Shown here in pieces: positions 28,601 to 39,800 of a stretch of DNA of 64,000 nucleotides. This stretch comes from VBAS01 sp963773465 (lineage in GTDB: Bacteria; Bacteroidota; Bacteroidia; Chitinophagales; Chitinophagaceae), in contig CAVZBF010000005.1 in the NCBI GenBank assembly GCA_963773465.1, positions 1-64,000 on the forward strand. Reading direction: 5' to 3'. The position numbers and the translations under genes were made by a program. The notes under the pieces were generated by a model, which was not told where the DNA came from, ran no database searches, and saw nothing but the letters and a program-made list of their open reading frames with translations. Positions within the stretch are counted from its first letter, which is position 1; each line of letters opens with the position of its first letter.

Positions 28601-29741
28601 TTACCTGGTCGTAGGAGCTGGGTTTGCCGGGGCTGTCATTGCAGAACGGTTGGCAAGCCAGGCCGGCAAGAAAGTTCTAATTGTTGACAAAAGAAATCAT
28701 ATTGGAGGAAACACTTACGATTATTATAACAGCGATGGTATACTTGTACACTTATATGGGCCGCACATTTTTCACACCAATTGTAAAGAAATTTATGATT
28801 ACCTGGGAAAATTCACATCATGGCGCCCTTATGAACACCGTGTATTAGCAAGTGTAGACGGGATGCTTGTTCCTATTCCGATAAATCTGAATACAATTAA
28901 TAAATTATATGGCACACAACTTTCTTCACCTGAAGTTGAAAAGTTTTTGGCAGACAGGGCAGAGAAGAAAGACAGGATCATTACATCTGAAGATGTGGTG
29001 ATAAGCAAAGTGGGAAAGGAGTTGTACGAAAAATTCTTTAAGGGCTATACAAAAAAACAATGGGGATTAGACCCGAGTGAATTAGATGCCTCTGTTGCAG
29101 CAAGAATTCCAACACGTACCAACCGTGATGACAGGTATTTTACAGATACCTACCAGGCAATGCCTTTGCATGGGTATACAAAAATGTTTGAGAAAATGCT
29201 TTCGCATCCGCACATTAAAGTAATGCTGAATACAGATTATAAAGAAATAGAAAAAATTATTCCTTATAAAGAAATGATCTATACAGGTCCTGTCGATTAT
29301 TTCTTCGATAATTGCTATGGTAAACTTCCATATCGTTCATTAGAATTCAAATTTGAAACTGTAGAAACAGAAGTGTTTCAGCCAACAGGAACGGTGAATT
29401 ATCCTAATGAACATCCATATACAAGAGTAACTGAATTCAAATACCTGACCGGTCAAAAACATCCAAAAACAACAATGGTATATGAGTATCCAACAGAAGA
29501 AGGAGATCCGTATTACCCTGTACCAAGACCCGAAAATGCAGAACTCTACAAAAAGTACCAGGCATTGGCCGATGATACACCGAATGTTCATTTTGCAGGA
29601 AGATTAGCCACATATAAATACTACAATATGGACCAGGTGGTGGCGCAGTCCCTCACGTTGTTCAGAAAAATAATAGGAACGAAAGAAAAAACAAATGGAA
29701 CACAAATCAATGGACATAGAATACCCGCTATGCAAACCTGA
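28572..29741 (+). CDS. glf: UDP-galactopyranose mutase
   Basis: 389 aa (an ATG at 28578 is an equally good start). It interconverts UDP-galactopyranose and UDP-galactofuranose using reduced FAD. Visible signatures: FAD-binding DYLVVGAGFAGAVIAERLAS, GGNTYDYYNSDG, and YGPHIFHTNCKEIYDYL with the active-site His region. Further along come GYTKKQWGLDPSELDASVAA and RIPTRTNRDDRYF, which carries conserved Arg for diphosphate contact. Length is normal. It overlaps the genes on both sides (29 bp upstream, 47 bp downstream), so it is tightly coupled with the glycosyltransferase and the GH1-RmlD fusion. This makes galactofuranose the likely sugar of the operon's product. Confidence 0.96.
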   Translation: MKMNHKPMFDYLVVGAGFAGAVIAERLASQAGKKVLIVDKRNHIGGNTYDYYNSDGILVHLYGPHIFHTNCKEIYDYLGKFTSWRPYEHRVLASVDGMLVPIPINLNTINKLYGTQLSSPEVEKFLADRAEKKDRIITSEDVVISKVGKELYEKFFKGYTKKQWGLDPSELDASVAARIPTRTNRDDRYFTDTYQAMPLHGYTKMFEKMLSHPHIKVMLNTDYKEIEKIIPYKEMIYTGPVDYFFDNCYGKLPYRSLEFKFETVETEVFQPTGTVNYPNEHPYTRVTEFKYLTGQKHPKTTMVYEYPTEEGDPYYPVPRPENAELYKKYQALADDTPNVHFAGRLATYKYYNMDQVVAQSLTLFRKIIGTKEKTNGTQINGHRIPAMQT

Positions 29742-31855
29742 GGTTTGGGGAGGAATTGAATGTACGATCAACAGGGTGCAGGACGACTTTCGTGATCAGC
29801 TTCTTTATTCAGGTCATTATACAAGACCGGGAGATATTGAACAGTTTGCAGAATTAGGAATAAAAAAGTTGCGGTATCCTGTATTGTGGGAATTTCATCA
29901 GCCTGTTGAAAACAAATCTATTGATTGGAGCTGGACTGAAAAACAGCTTCAATCAATTCGGGATAATAATATTACGCCGATTGCAGGCCTGGTGCATCAT
30001 GGCAGCGGTCCTGCATTTACTGATTTACTGGATAAAAAATTTCCGGATAAGTTAGCGGCTTATGCAAAAGCTGTAGCAAAAAAATTTCCATGGATTGAAT
30101 ATTATACTCCCGTCAATGAGCCGTTAACTACTGCCCGGTTCAGTGGCCTTTATGGTTTATGGTATCCTCATAGTAAAAATGAAATAAGTTTTATACGAAT
30201 GCTGCTTAATCAACTCAAAGGAGTTGTGTTAAGCATGCAGGCTATTCGAAAAATAAATCCGGAAGCAAAACTGGTACAGACTGAAGATCTTTCTAAAACT
30301 CATAGCACAGTGCTGCTTTCTTACCAGGCAGATTTTGAAAATGAGAGGCGATGGCTGACATACGATCTTTTATGCGGCAAAGTAGATCAACAACATTTTT
30401 TCTGGAACTATTTTATTTCAATGGGGGTTGATAAAAAAGAATTAGAATTCTTTTTAAAAAATCCATGTCCGCCCGATATCATCGGGTTTAATTATTATGT
30501 GACATCTGAAAGATATCTGGATGAAAAAATAGAGAACTATCATTGCTCGACACATGGCGGCAATCACCAGCATAAATATGCCGATGTGGAGGCAGTAAGG
30601 ATTATTGAGTTGGCTGGTTTACCAGTATTATTAAATGAGGCATGGGAAAGATATAGGTTACCCATCGCCATAACAGAAAATCATTTAAGCTGCACCCGTG
30701 AAGAGCAAATGCGATGGTTCAAAGAAACATGGGAAGCTTGTTGTGATGTAAAAAAACAAGGAGTCAGATATACAGGCCGTAACAGTTTGGTCATTACTCG
30801 GAGCATATGACTGGAACAGTTTGCTTACCCAAATAATAATTATTACGAGTCAGGTGCTTTTGATATCGCCAATAATAGATTTCGTAAAACAGCTTTAGGC
30901 AAAATGGTAAATGCTATTGCTACCACCGGCAATTATCATCACCCAGTGCTTAATGCAAAAGGATGGTGGAATAAAAACAGGGATATAAGTCAAATTATGA
31001 AAACTTCGAAACAAGAAAACCAATTATTGATTATTGGAAAGAATGGGACATTGGGAACTGCATTTATGAAAATATGCGAGCATCGTTGCATCCCATACAT
31101 TGCGTTAAGCAGGAAAGACCTTGATATTTCAAATGAACGGGAAGTAAGAGGCGATAATCGATATGTACAGGCCGTGGGGAGTGATAAATACTGCCGGGTA
31201 TGTAAAAGTAGATGATGCTGAAATAAATTTTAATGAATGCTTTTCGGTAAATACCGTTGCGCCGGGAATATTAGCAAACACATGCAATATCAGGGGCATT
31301 CGTTTTATGACATTTTCATCTGATCTTGTATTTGACGGTTCTAAAAAAACTCCGTATCATGAAACTGATGTTGCAAAGCCATTGAATATTTATGGCATCA
31401 GCAAAGCAAATGGTGAACAGGTGGTTCAAAAAGCAAATCCAGGTTCTTTGATCATTCGTACCAGCGCATTCTTTGGCCCATGGGATAATTACAATTTTGC
31501 ATATACCATTTTAGATTCATTGAAAAATGAAAGATCATATTCTGTTGTAAAAGATGTGATCGTATCGCCAACCTATGTACCTGATCTTACAAACACTGCA
31601 CTCGATCTTTTTATAGATGAAGAGCAGGGGATATGGCATTTAAGCAATGAAGGAATGGTAAGCTGGGCCGATTTTGCTTGTGCCATTGCTGAAAGGGCAG
31701 GATATAAAAAACATAATCTTATTTTAAAAAGCCTGGAAGAAATGAAGTGGAAGGCTCAGCGGCCATTATATAGCGCTTTGAAAAGTGATAAGGGGATAAA
31801 ACTACCGGTGCTGGATAATGCTTTGGAACGATTTTTTGAGCATAGAACCGTTTAA
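29695..31855 (+). pseudogene. GH1-like glycosidase fused to RmlD-type sugar-nucleotide reductase, frameshifted
   Basis: About 720 aa when three indels are bridged (near 30765, near 30830 in a CAAATAAT run, and near 31150). The N-terminal 370 residues are a family-1 glycosidase-like barrel: YYTPVNEPLTTARFSGLYGL holds the acid/base Glu and LPIAITENHLSC the nucleophile Glu. After a short linker an RmlD/SDR domain follows: LLIIGKNGTLGTAFMKICEH (dinucleotide-binding), FMTFSSDLVFDGSKKTPYHE and NIYGISKANGEQVV, where YxxxK is catalytic. RmlD reduces dTDP-4-keto sugars to dTDP-rhamnose-like sugars. The joining of a glycosidase-like barrel and a reductase is unusual. It overlaps glf and precedes another GH1-like gene. 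Confidence 0.78.
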
Positions 31856-31870
31856 TTAGAAATTACATAT

Positions 31871-33080
31871 ATGCCCGGAAATAAATTCATGTTTGCGACT
31901 GGAATTGAAAACAGTTATCCTACAATTCTGCTGCCCAATGGCAAAACAAAGCGCATCGATGAAATGGAAAAGGCCCATCATTATGATTATTGGAAAAAAG
32001 ATTTTGAGCTTGTAAAAGAATTGGGGCTTGAATTTTTAAGGTTTGGCCCGCCTTATTATAAAACACACCTGGCTCCGGGTAAATATGATTGGTCTTTTGC
32101 AGATGAAACTTTTAATTATCTAAAAGAATTACACATCACACCCATTGTCGATCTCTGTCATTTCGGTGTTCCCGATTGGATCGGAAATTTTCAGAACCCT
32201 GATTTCCCGCAACTATTTCGCGGAATATTCAAAAGCATTTGCAGAAAGATTCCCTGATCTGCAATTATATACACCGGTCAATGAAATATTCATTGCGGCC
32301 ATGTTTTCTGCGCAATATGGATGGTGGAATGAGAGACTAAAATCCGATAAAACATTTGTTACGGCATTAAAACATCTATGCAAAGCAAATGTAATGTCGA
32401 TGCATGCAATTTTACAGGTACAGCCGGAAGCAACATTTATACAAAGTGAGTCTTCGGAATATTTTCATGCGATGGATCCGTTAGCGGTGCCGCTTGCACG
32501 ATTTCTTAATCAGAAAAGATTTCTTTCACTTGATCTTACTTACGGCTATCCTTTAAATGTAACCATGTATGAATACCTGCGGGCAAATGGAATGACAAGC
32601 GATGAATATTACTGGTTCACAAAAAACCAGGTAAAGGCAAAATGTATAATGGGTAATGATTATTATGTGACCAATGAACATTTAGTTTTTCCCAACGGGC
32701 ATACGCAGGCGGCAGGAGAAATTTTTGGATACTATGTGATCACCAATCAATATTACAGAAGATACAAGCTGCCGATCATGCATACGGAAACAAATATAAA
32801 AATGCCGGCTTGTAAAGAATGGCTGTTGAAACAATGGGCAAATGTTCACCGCTTAAAACATGATGGCATTCCAATCATTGGTTTTACATGGTATAGCTTA
32901 TGCCACCAGGTTGACTGGGATTCTGCATTACGCAACGATGCAGGAATTGTAAATGAGTTAGGATTGTTTGACCTTAATAGAAAAATAATGCCCGTAGGCG
33001 AAGCGTATAAGACGCTTATTGAAAATTGGAAAGAAGTATTGAATACTGAAAGCTTTGGGCTTGTTTTTGACAACTGGTGA
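31871..33080 (+). pseudogene. Second GH1-like glycosyl hydrolase family protein, one frameshift
   Basis: About 403 aa after removal of one T from the TTT run at 32216-32218. The barrel retains LGLEFLRFGPPYYKTHLAPG, then LYTPVNEIFIAAMFSAQYGW with the acid/base Glu in NE, and YKLPIMHTETNIKMP with a Glu where the nucleophile should be. It is related to the GH1 half of the preceding fusion and presumably arose by duplication. Glycan trimming or an unrecognised synthetic role in the surface-sugar pathway is possible. It is the last gene of the operon and abuts a convergent small gene. The intact motifs on both sides of the indel favour a sequencing error. Confidence 0.72.
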
Positions 33081-33359
33081 TCAGCGAACGAACTGTGCGT
33101 CCTCTTTGATTATATCCGCAGTAAATAATGAAAATAGCTCAGATGCCTCCATCTCATTATTTTTTTTATCCTTGTTTAGGACGTCCGAAGGCTTTTCTTT
33201 AAAAGGAACGATCGAGTCAATTTTGAATTTGTTCAGCACTTTGCCCAGTTTTGATCTTTTGATTGTCTTTTTCATGTTCACTTTATCCTCCATTTTTATG
33301 CCTAAAACTCTGTTAATGAAATTTATTCGCTTTGATTCGGACTTGTTGTAAATATCCAT
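33081..33359 (-). CDS. Small charged hypothetical protein
   Basis: 92 aa, start ATG at 33359 (MDIYNKSESKRINFINRVLG). It is rich in Lys, Glu, Asp and Asn, with no signal peptide or membrane segment. Its stop codon abuts that of the convergent GH1-like gene exactly. The opposite strand also has an open frame of similar length, so coding is not certain; the charged, non-repetitive composition of the minus-strand product looks more like a real protein. Family not recognised. Confidence 0.45.
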   Translation of the reverse strand: MDIYNKSESKRINFINRVLGIKMEDKVNMKKTIKRSKLGKVLNKFKIDSIVPFKEKPSDVLNKDKKNNEMEASELFSLFTADIIKEDAQFVR

Positions 33360-33522
33360 TACAATAAAAAATTTACAATCACAGGAATGTAATTTTTAAT
33401 TCAAGTAAAAACTTTTTTCAAACACTTGTACGTAAATGGTCAAACAACTTTTAATCTGTAATTTTTTGTGGCGCTAATTGCTCATCCAATGTTCAAATTC
33501 AAAAAAGGCAGTTGGTTTGAGT

Positions 33523-35427
33523 TCAGTTTTTTAAATATTTATCCAGGAATTGGAGTATTTGTCCATAGCCTTTTATTTCATTTTCTTTTTTAATGAAGCC
33601 ATGACCTTCATCCGGGAAAACAACATATTCAACAGGAACTCCATTCTTCTTTACTGTTTCCACCACTTCATCGCTTTCCTTTTTTTGCACCCGCGGATCA
33701 TTAGCTCCCTGCAACACCATTAATGGCTTCTTAATATTAGCAGCATGCAAAAGAGGAGAGAATTGCTGCAGCCGAACGGAGTCTGCAGTATTCGGATCGC
33801 CGAGTTCCTGATATAGTGCTTTCCTGAAAGATTCCCAGTAGGGTGGAATTTCTTTCAAGGTCCTTGGCCAGTTTACCACGCCAAACAAGTCTACGCCTGC
33901 TTTGAATTCATCAGGATGAAAACAAAGTGCTGCTACCGTCATATATCCTCCATAGGATCCGCCTAGTATTCCAATTTTGGAAGAATCGATATATGGTAAT
34001 GATGCAAGATATTTTTTACCCCAAACCACATCCTTCAGGTCTTTATTGCCATGATCACGGTCATCCATCTTATAAAATGTTTTTCCATAACCACTGCTGC
34101 CCCGGTTATTTACATCTAGCACAGCATATCCATGATTAACGAGATATTGAATAAGTGAAAAATAATATACGCCTGCCTGTCCTCCAGGGCCACCATGTAC
34201 AAATACTATTGCAGGAACTTTCTTACTTGCACTTGCCTGCTGTGGTTTATAATAAATCGCCGGAATTTCCAATCCATCAAATGATTTATATCTTACCACT
34301 TTGGCGGCGACAAGATCAGCTTCCTGGATATCAGCATTAAGCGTATTCGTAAGCTTTTTTATTTCTTTAGTATTAAAATCATATACATACATATTATTAG
34401 GTGCTTTTGAACTTCCTACCGTTATACTCATTTTACTTTCATCGCTGGAAATGTTAACGCCCTGGATAGTTCCATCCTGTATTGCAGGAAAATCAAGCTC
34501 CTTGCCTGTAGCATGATCGAAAAGATGGAGTTTGTTTTGCCCATCTTCATTTACATATATCACGCGGTATTTTTCTTTGTCGGACAAAGCCATCCACGCA
34601 ACATCCCAGTTTGCTTCATAGAATTTTTCTTTTTTACCGGTGGCAATATCATATTTCATTACATAAGTAAACTCCCCGCCATCATTGGTGAGGTAATAAA
34701 GTGTATTGTTATCAAGAGAGAATTTAAGCGGGCTGGTTGTTGCCTCCACGCTGTCTGCATTGATCTTCGTAGTGGTTCCGCTTTGCTGATCAACTAAAAA
34801 AGCATTATTTGAGGAAGTGGTAAGATTTTCAACCAATACAAGGAACCGTTCATTAGGTGAAATAGCGCTTACATCAAAACCTTTATCATTTTTATAGATC
34901 AGCTGAGACATCCATTTTGCCGTGTCCATTTTATAGAGATCAAAAAACCGGGGGTCTCTTTTATTGGAGAAATAATAGAGATATTTGTCATCACGGCTCC
35001 ATCCCCAAAACTGTGTTTTTTCTTCTTTACCTGGTGTCAGGTCTTTTACTTCACCGGATGTTTTACGCAGGTACAAATGAGATATCTCATTTCCTCCTTT
35101 ATCAGAATTGTAAATAATATTTGTTGTGCCCGGCACATAACTGTTTGCAAACATTGATTCTTTGTCCGAGTTCGTGATGGCTTGTTTCTGCCCGCTTGCG
35201 ATATCGATTTCATATACATTATAAATGCCGCTTTCATTGGTAGTCACAAGCATTTTTTTATCATCGCTGGAAATATCACCACCAAACACTTCCGAGCTTT
35301 TATAGAACTGTTCGATAGTATATTGTTTTACATCTTTGGGCGCTTCTTCTGTTTCTCCCGCAGTGTTATTACTGTTACAAGCAGACAGCAAAATTGAAAT
35401 GCTGACGAATAGCAAAAATATTTTCAT
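33523..35427 (-). CDS. S9 family (prolyl oligopeptidase) lipoprotein peptidase
   Basis: 634 aa from the ATG at 35427; a longer reading adds 19 residues ahead of the lipoprotein signal. The N-terminus MKIFLLFVSISILLSACNSN is an SPII lipobox with Cys in LSAC. Residues ~40-370 form a WD40-like beta-propeller (TTNESGIYNVYEIDIASGQK, DGQNKLHLFD). The catalytic alpha/beta hydrolase domain follows: GILGGSYGGYMTVAALCF gives the Ser, LQGANDPRVQKKESDE the Asp and FPDEGHGFIKKEN the His. It is an envelope-anchored serine peptidase cleaving oligopeptides. Unbroken despite the frameshifted genes around it. It is monocistronic by spacing. Confidence 0.93.
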   Translation of the reverse strand: MKIFLLFVSISILLSACNSNNTAGETEEAPKDVKQYTIEQFYKSSEVFGGDISSDDKKMLVTTNESGIYNVYEIDIASGQKQAITNSDKESMFANSYVPGTTNIIYNSDKGGNEISHLYLRKTSGEVKDLTPGKEEKTQFWGWSRDDKYLYYFSNKRDPRFFDLYKMDTAKWMSQLIYKNDKGFDVSAISPNERFLVLVENLTTSSNNAFLVDQQSGTTTKINADSVEATTSPLKFSLDNNTLYYLTNDGGEFTYVMKYDIATGKKEKFYEANWDVAWMALSDKEKYRVIYVNEDGQNKLHLFDHATGKELDFPAIQDGTIQGVNISSDESKMSITVGSSKAPNNMYVYDFNTKEIKKLTNTLNADIQEADLVAAKVVRYKSFDGLEIPAIYYKPQQASASKKVPAIVFVHGGPGGQAGVYYFSLIQYLVNHGYAVLDVNNRGSSGYGKTFYKMDDRDHGNKDLKDVVWGKKYLASLPYIDSSKIGILGGSYGGYMTVAALCFHPDEFKAGVDLFGVVNWPRTLKEIPPYWESFRKALYQELGDPNTADSVRLQQFSPLLHAANIKKPLMVLQGANDPRVQKKESDEVVETVKKNGVPVEYVVFPDEGHGFIKKENEIKGYGQILQFLDKYLKN

Positions 35428-35526
35428 ATATTTTGTTTTGATATAAATGAATGGCAGGAAGATACAATTAATTCGGATATGCAAGAGAAATCATGAATAA
35501 GAGTAGTTCTCAGTTTGGAAATAAAA

Positions 35527-35607
35527 TTAAACCACGGAGACACAATGACACTAAGTTACACGGGATAATCTCTGTATTTCTTTGTGACTTCTGTGCCGCT
35601 GTGGTTA
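35527..35607. repeat. ~81-bp imperfect palindrome, copy 1 (copy 2 at 59296-59379)
   Basis: It begins TTAAACCACGGAGACACAAT and ends GCCGCTGTGGTTAA; the ends are complementary and the inner part pairs imperfectly. Copy 2 at 59296-59379 shares the start, the word CACTAAGTTACACGGGA and the end CTGTGGTT. This is the form of a dispersed REP-like element. Confidence 0.75.
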
Positions 35608-35645
35608 AAAAAAACAAATTGTGACAGTACCTGATTAAGCTGTTC

Positions 35646-36810
35646 TTAGTTTGCATTTACATCAATATCTTTTACATCTGTTGCAGAATAATCTTTAATG
35701 ATATTATATAGCGTACCTCTTTCAACAGGTTTGCGTTTTACTTGTTTTATCAAGGCAACTAACTCTTCGGTTGTCATTGACGGATTTTGTTCTTCAGCGC
35801 CGGCCATGCTGTAAATTTTTGTAGTATCATCAATCGTTCCGTCAATATCATTTACACCAAATGAAAGACTAAGTTGTGCATTTTGCCGGCCAAGCATGGG
35901 CCAGTATGCTTTCAGGTGAGGGAAATTATCCATGTAAATACGTGCAACCGCATACATCTTCATATCCTCTACAATGCTGCTTTCATTTACATTGCTCATA
36001 TCATTATCCTTATTGCGAAACTTGAGCGGAATAAATGTATTAAAGCCGCCGGTTTTATCCTGCAGTTTTCTTAAGCGGCTCATATGATCGATGCGATGAT
36101 AATAATTTTCAATATGTCCATAAAGCATAGTGGCATTGCTGTGCATTCCAAGTTTATGCGCAGTTTCATGAATGTTCAGCCAGCCTTCTGCATCTACTTT
36201 ATCTGCACAAATTTTTTCTCTTATTTCAGAATGAAAAATTTCGGCGCCACCACCGGGTAAAGAATCAAGCCCCGCATTTTTTAAATACGCCAGCCCTTCT
36301 TCATTCGTCATTTTTGCTTTGCGAAACATATAGTCAAGCTCAACCGCAGTAAAGCCTTTTATGTGTAATCCGGGCCGGTGTTCTTTTATTTTTTTTAAAA
36401 CATCTGCAAAGAATTGCAAATTCATTTTTGGATGAACACCACCAACAATATGCACTTCTGTTACCGGTTGCCCATCATATTTTTTTACCATGTGCAGCAT
36501 TTGATCTGCAGAAAGTTCCCAGCCTTCTTCACGATGTGCATACAGCCGGCTATAGCTGCAAAAATTGCAAGTGAAAACACAAACATTTGTCGGCTCAATA
36601 TGAAAATTGCGGTTGAAATAAGTGGTGTCGCCATGTTTCTTTTCACGTATATAATTGGCAAGTGCAGCCAAGAAAAGGGAGTGAGCCTTTTTCAAAAAGC
36701 GTTAATCCTTCTTCGTCGGTTATTCTTTCTCCTTTATAAACCTTAGCCTGTATGTTATTGAGTTCTTTTGGTAAGCTGTTTAAAGTTTCTTCTGCTATTG
36801 TTGAAAGCAT
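35646..36810 (-). pseudogene. mqnE: Aminofutalosine synthase (menaquinone futalosine pathway), one frameshift
   Basis: About 388 aa with the start at the ATG at 36810 (MLSTIAEETLNSLPKELNNI). An extra G in GG at 36686-36687 shifts the frame; deleting it gives LFEKAHSLFLAALANYIREK, a typical MqnE join. Radical-SAM motif CVFTCNFCSYSR (CxxxCxxC) binds the [4Fe-4S] cluster. VTEVHIVGGVHPK and LDSLPGGGAEIFHSEIREKI are further MqnE/MqnC/CofH signatures, and the overall pattern fits MqnE best. It joins the enolpyruvyl compound from MqnA to SAM-derived adenosine in menaquinone synthesis. It probably works; the single indel looks like a consensus error. No other mqn gene is in the window. Confidence 0.85.
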
Positions 36811-36841
36811 TTGAAATGATTTGTTTGCAAATTTAGCCCAT

Positions 36842-36874
36842 AAAAAAATAACCCCGGCTTATTGCCAGGGTTAT
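36842..36874 (-). terminator. Rho-independent terminator of the M43 protease gene
   Basis: On the minus strand, ATAACCCTGGC pairs with GCCGGGGTTAT and is followed by a run of seven T. It begins about 20 bp past the stop of the protease gene. Confidence 0.82.
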
Positions 36875-36893
36875 CGTATAAAAAGGAGGACGG

Positions 36894-39800
36894 TTAGAAT
36901 TTCACGATCTGCACATTCACATTTCTGTTACTGTCTTCGTATCCAATGTTCACCGTATACATACCGGCAGCTCTTCCGGAAAGATCGATCTGGAAGAATT
37001 TGTCGCCACCACTTGGGAATTGTTTGCTGTATACCAATTGACCCACGGAGTTGTAAACATTGATATATCTCAAAGTAGTTGGAACCTGGTAATGCCATAC
37101 ACTAAATGTATTTCTGAATGGATTTGGCAGGATCAGGTAACCATCATTCTTCAATCTTGCAGGCAACACCTGTGTCCTGAGATTAACATCATCCAGGTAA
37201 AAGTTGTTTTCCATATTACCGCTGAAGCGATAGGTGATCTGGAACAGAGGCTCTGTAGCTCCCAGCCATTTACCAAGATTCAATGAATCTTTTCTCCATT
37301 GTGAAGGAAGCGGAGTAAAGTTGTTCATTGAGATCTGGAAGTTAGGATCATTTACCGTTTGCAGCTCTTCACCATATTTTTTATAAATAGTAGTGAATGT
37401 ATTACCGCAGTCCTTAGAAAGCAATATGGTCAATGTATCCAATCTTGCCCCTGTAGTACCCGGTAATGTTTTTGTAATATGAGCAAGATTGAATGTAAGG
37501 AAGATCGAGTCAATACCTGAATAACTATAATTTGGCATTGAAAGATCATCAATACGATCAACTGATGTATTTACAAAATCGTTGAAATAAGCTGAACCCG
37601 GATTCCTGTTGCCAACTGCACTATTGCGTGTCCACGTAATATCGGCATTAGGGTTATTGATCAGCCAGTTTGTTGGCGGGAATGTAGCGCTTGAGAATTC
37701 TTCAGTAACTGATCCCGGTAAAGCAAATACCTGGCTTACGTTATAGGCTTTTACCAAACCATCATTGCTTGGATCTTCATCAGCTACGTTATTTGGCAAT
37801 GTGGTATATACATTGATCGTATGGTTACCTACAGCTCCTAAATTAGCAGTTGCAAGTGTAACAGTAGCTGTCTGGTTTCTTGCCAGGTTACCTGTCCAGT
37901 TAAATGTAGTTACCGCACCGGTTCCATCGATCTGGTAATTGATCTTTACAGAAGTAAGCGCAACCTTACCATAGTTTTTAATTGTTACTTCAGGGGCTAT
38001 TGAATTTACACAAACCCTGCTTTGTGGTTTATTAATTGCAATAACACCGGCGTCATTATTCGGGAATATTTTCTTATCGATATTGATATCATCCAAATGC
38101 ATATTATTTCCAAACTGGTTGATAGCACGGAATTGCACTTGCAGGTTGCCTCCTGCTATAAAGCTGCTCAGGTCAATTGATTTTCTCACCCACTCATTGA
38201 TATTAGTAGGATAATATCCGCCACCGCCAAATGTTGGCGATGCTCCATCTGGCGCAACAAATGCAGTATCATTTCTTGCATTATAAACAATTTGGAATGT
38301 TTGTCCGCAATCTGCTGATACCATTACCTGGAAGAAATCAAATGGGAACCCCGGGAAACCTCTGTAAGCACCCCAGAAGCTAACCCAAAGTGAATCGGCT
38401 TGACCAATTGCATAAGGTGGCGTTCTCAGATCATCTGTATTTCCTGCAGCCACATAATTGAAATGATCTACAAAAGCTTTTGCTGTGCCTGAATGTGCAA
38501 CACCTAAAGTTGTTCTTTGCCATGTAATGCCACCATCAGGATTATTTCTTATCCATCCCGCAGGCGGGAATGTCGCACCTTCAAAACCTTCAACCAATGG
38601 CAATGCGCCTCCTGCGCCACGGGTGCCAGAAACGGTCATACAGTCATTGGCTGGATCTGAATCAGCAGCTCCATTTGGTAATGAAGTGCATATTTGTATT
38701 GAGTTTGCGCCTAATACTAAAGGAACAGCATTTAACGTAACTGAAGTAGTAGCAAGCGAGGCAAGATTACCGGTCCAGTTAAATGTTTGTACCGTTGTCG
38801 CGTTACTTGTTACTGTTATGGTTACAGAAGTAAGTGCATTTGAACCGGCATTTCTTAATGTGACAGTCAAAGGAATTGTTGGATCGCAGGTAACAAAACT
38901 TGCTGCCGGTGTATTGATTGCGGAAATACTTGCATTGTTTGGAGTTAATACAGGTGGCACACAACCATTCGATGTTTTTAATGAAGCGAGACAGTTGTCG
39001 AGTATGTATTGCATTCGGTCGACTTGCTTTAAAGTGAACATTGAATAGCATGCATCATTTGTATAATCCATATAGTTCTGGTAATTGTAGCCTGGGCTTA
39101 CACCGGAACATGCATCAGTTTGTAAACCTGAGGGACAACCACCCGTTGCCCCAGCCTGGTTAGGAGTATCTCCATTTGGAGTAACGAGTGAAGCCGGCAA
39201 TTGACATGTGCTAACAGCAGGCATTTGACGAAAATCATCGCCTGTATTTCCTGCAGCTGCTTGTGAACAACCACTTTCGTCACCCCAAATATGAAAAAGG
39301 CCAAAGCAGTGACCGGCCTCATGGGGAAGAGTGCGACCAAGATTAAATGAAGGATCAACATAAGCAGGATTATTGCTAAATCCGTCAAACGCCAGTAAAA
39401 CGCCAAACTCATTGAAATTACCAGTGCCGGGAAATTGGGCAATGCCCAGTAAGCAAAGACCGGCTTCACCTACCCAAACATTAAAAAATCTTGATGGGTC
39501 CCATGCATCGATGCCACCTGATGCGGTATGCTTAATGATATTTGTGTTATTACAAATTGCTGTACCTGTTAATGAGCTTAAAGTTCTTGTGATACCAGGT
39601 GTTGTTAAAGGATTATTGTTCGGATCTCTTTGTGCAAGGCAAAATTGTATTTGACAATAGTCTTTGTAAGCACGTATGCTTTGGAAAAGCGGAGCATTTA
39701 CACTATCAGCATTAGCGCCTCTGAAATCTTCATTTAATTTATTAAGCTGCCATAGTACATCTGCATCGGTTACCTGGGCCAGCCTTGTTGAATTACCTAC

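Noticed and set aside
38485..39048. 187-aa reading frame opposite the M43 protease gene
   Set aside because: It is the complement of a strongly supported gene with signal peptide, zinc motif and T9SS domain; the antisense product shows no features.
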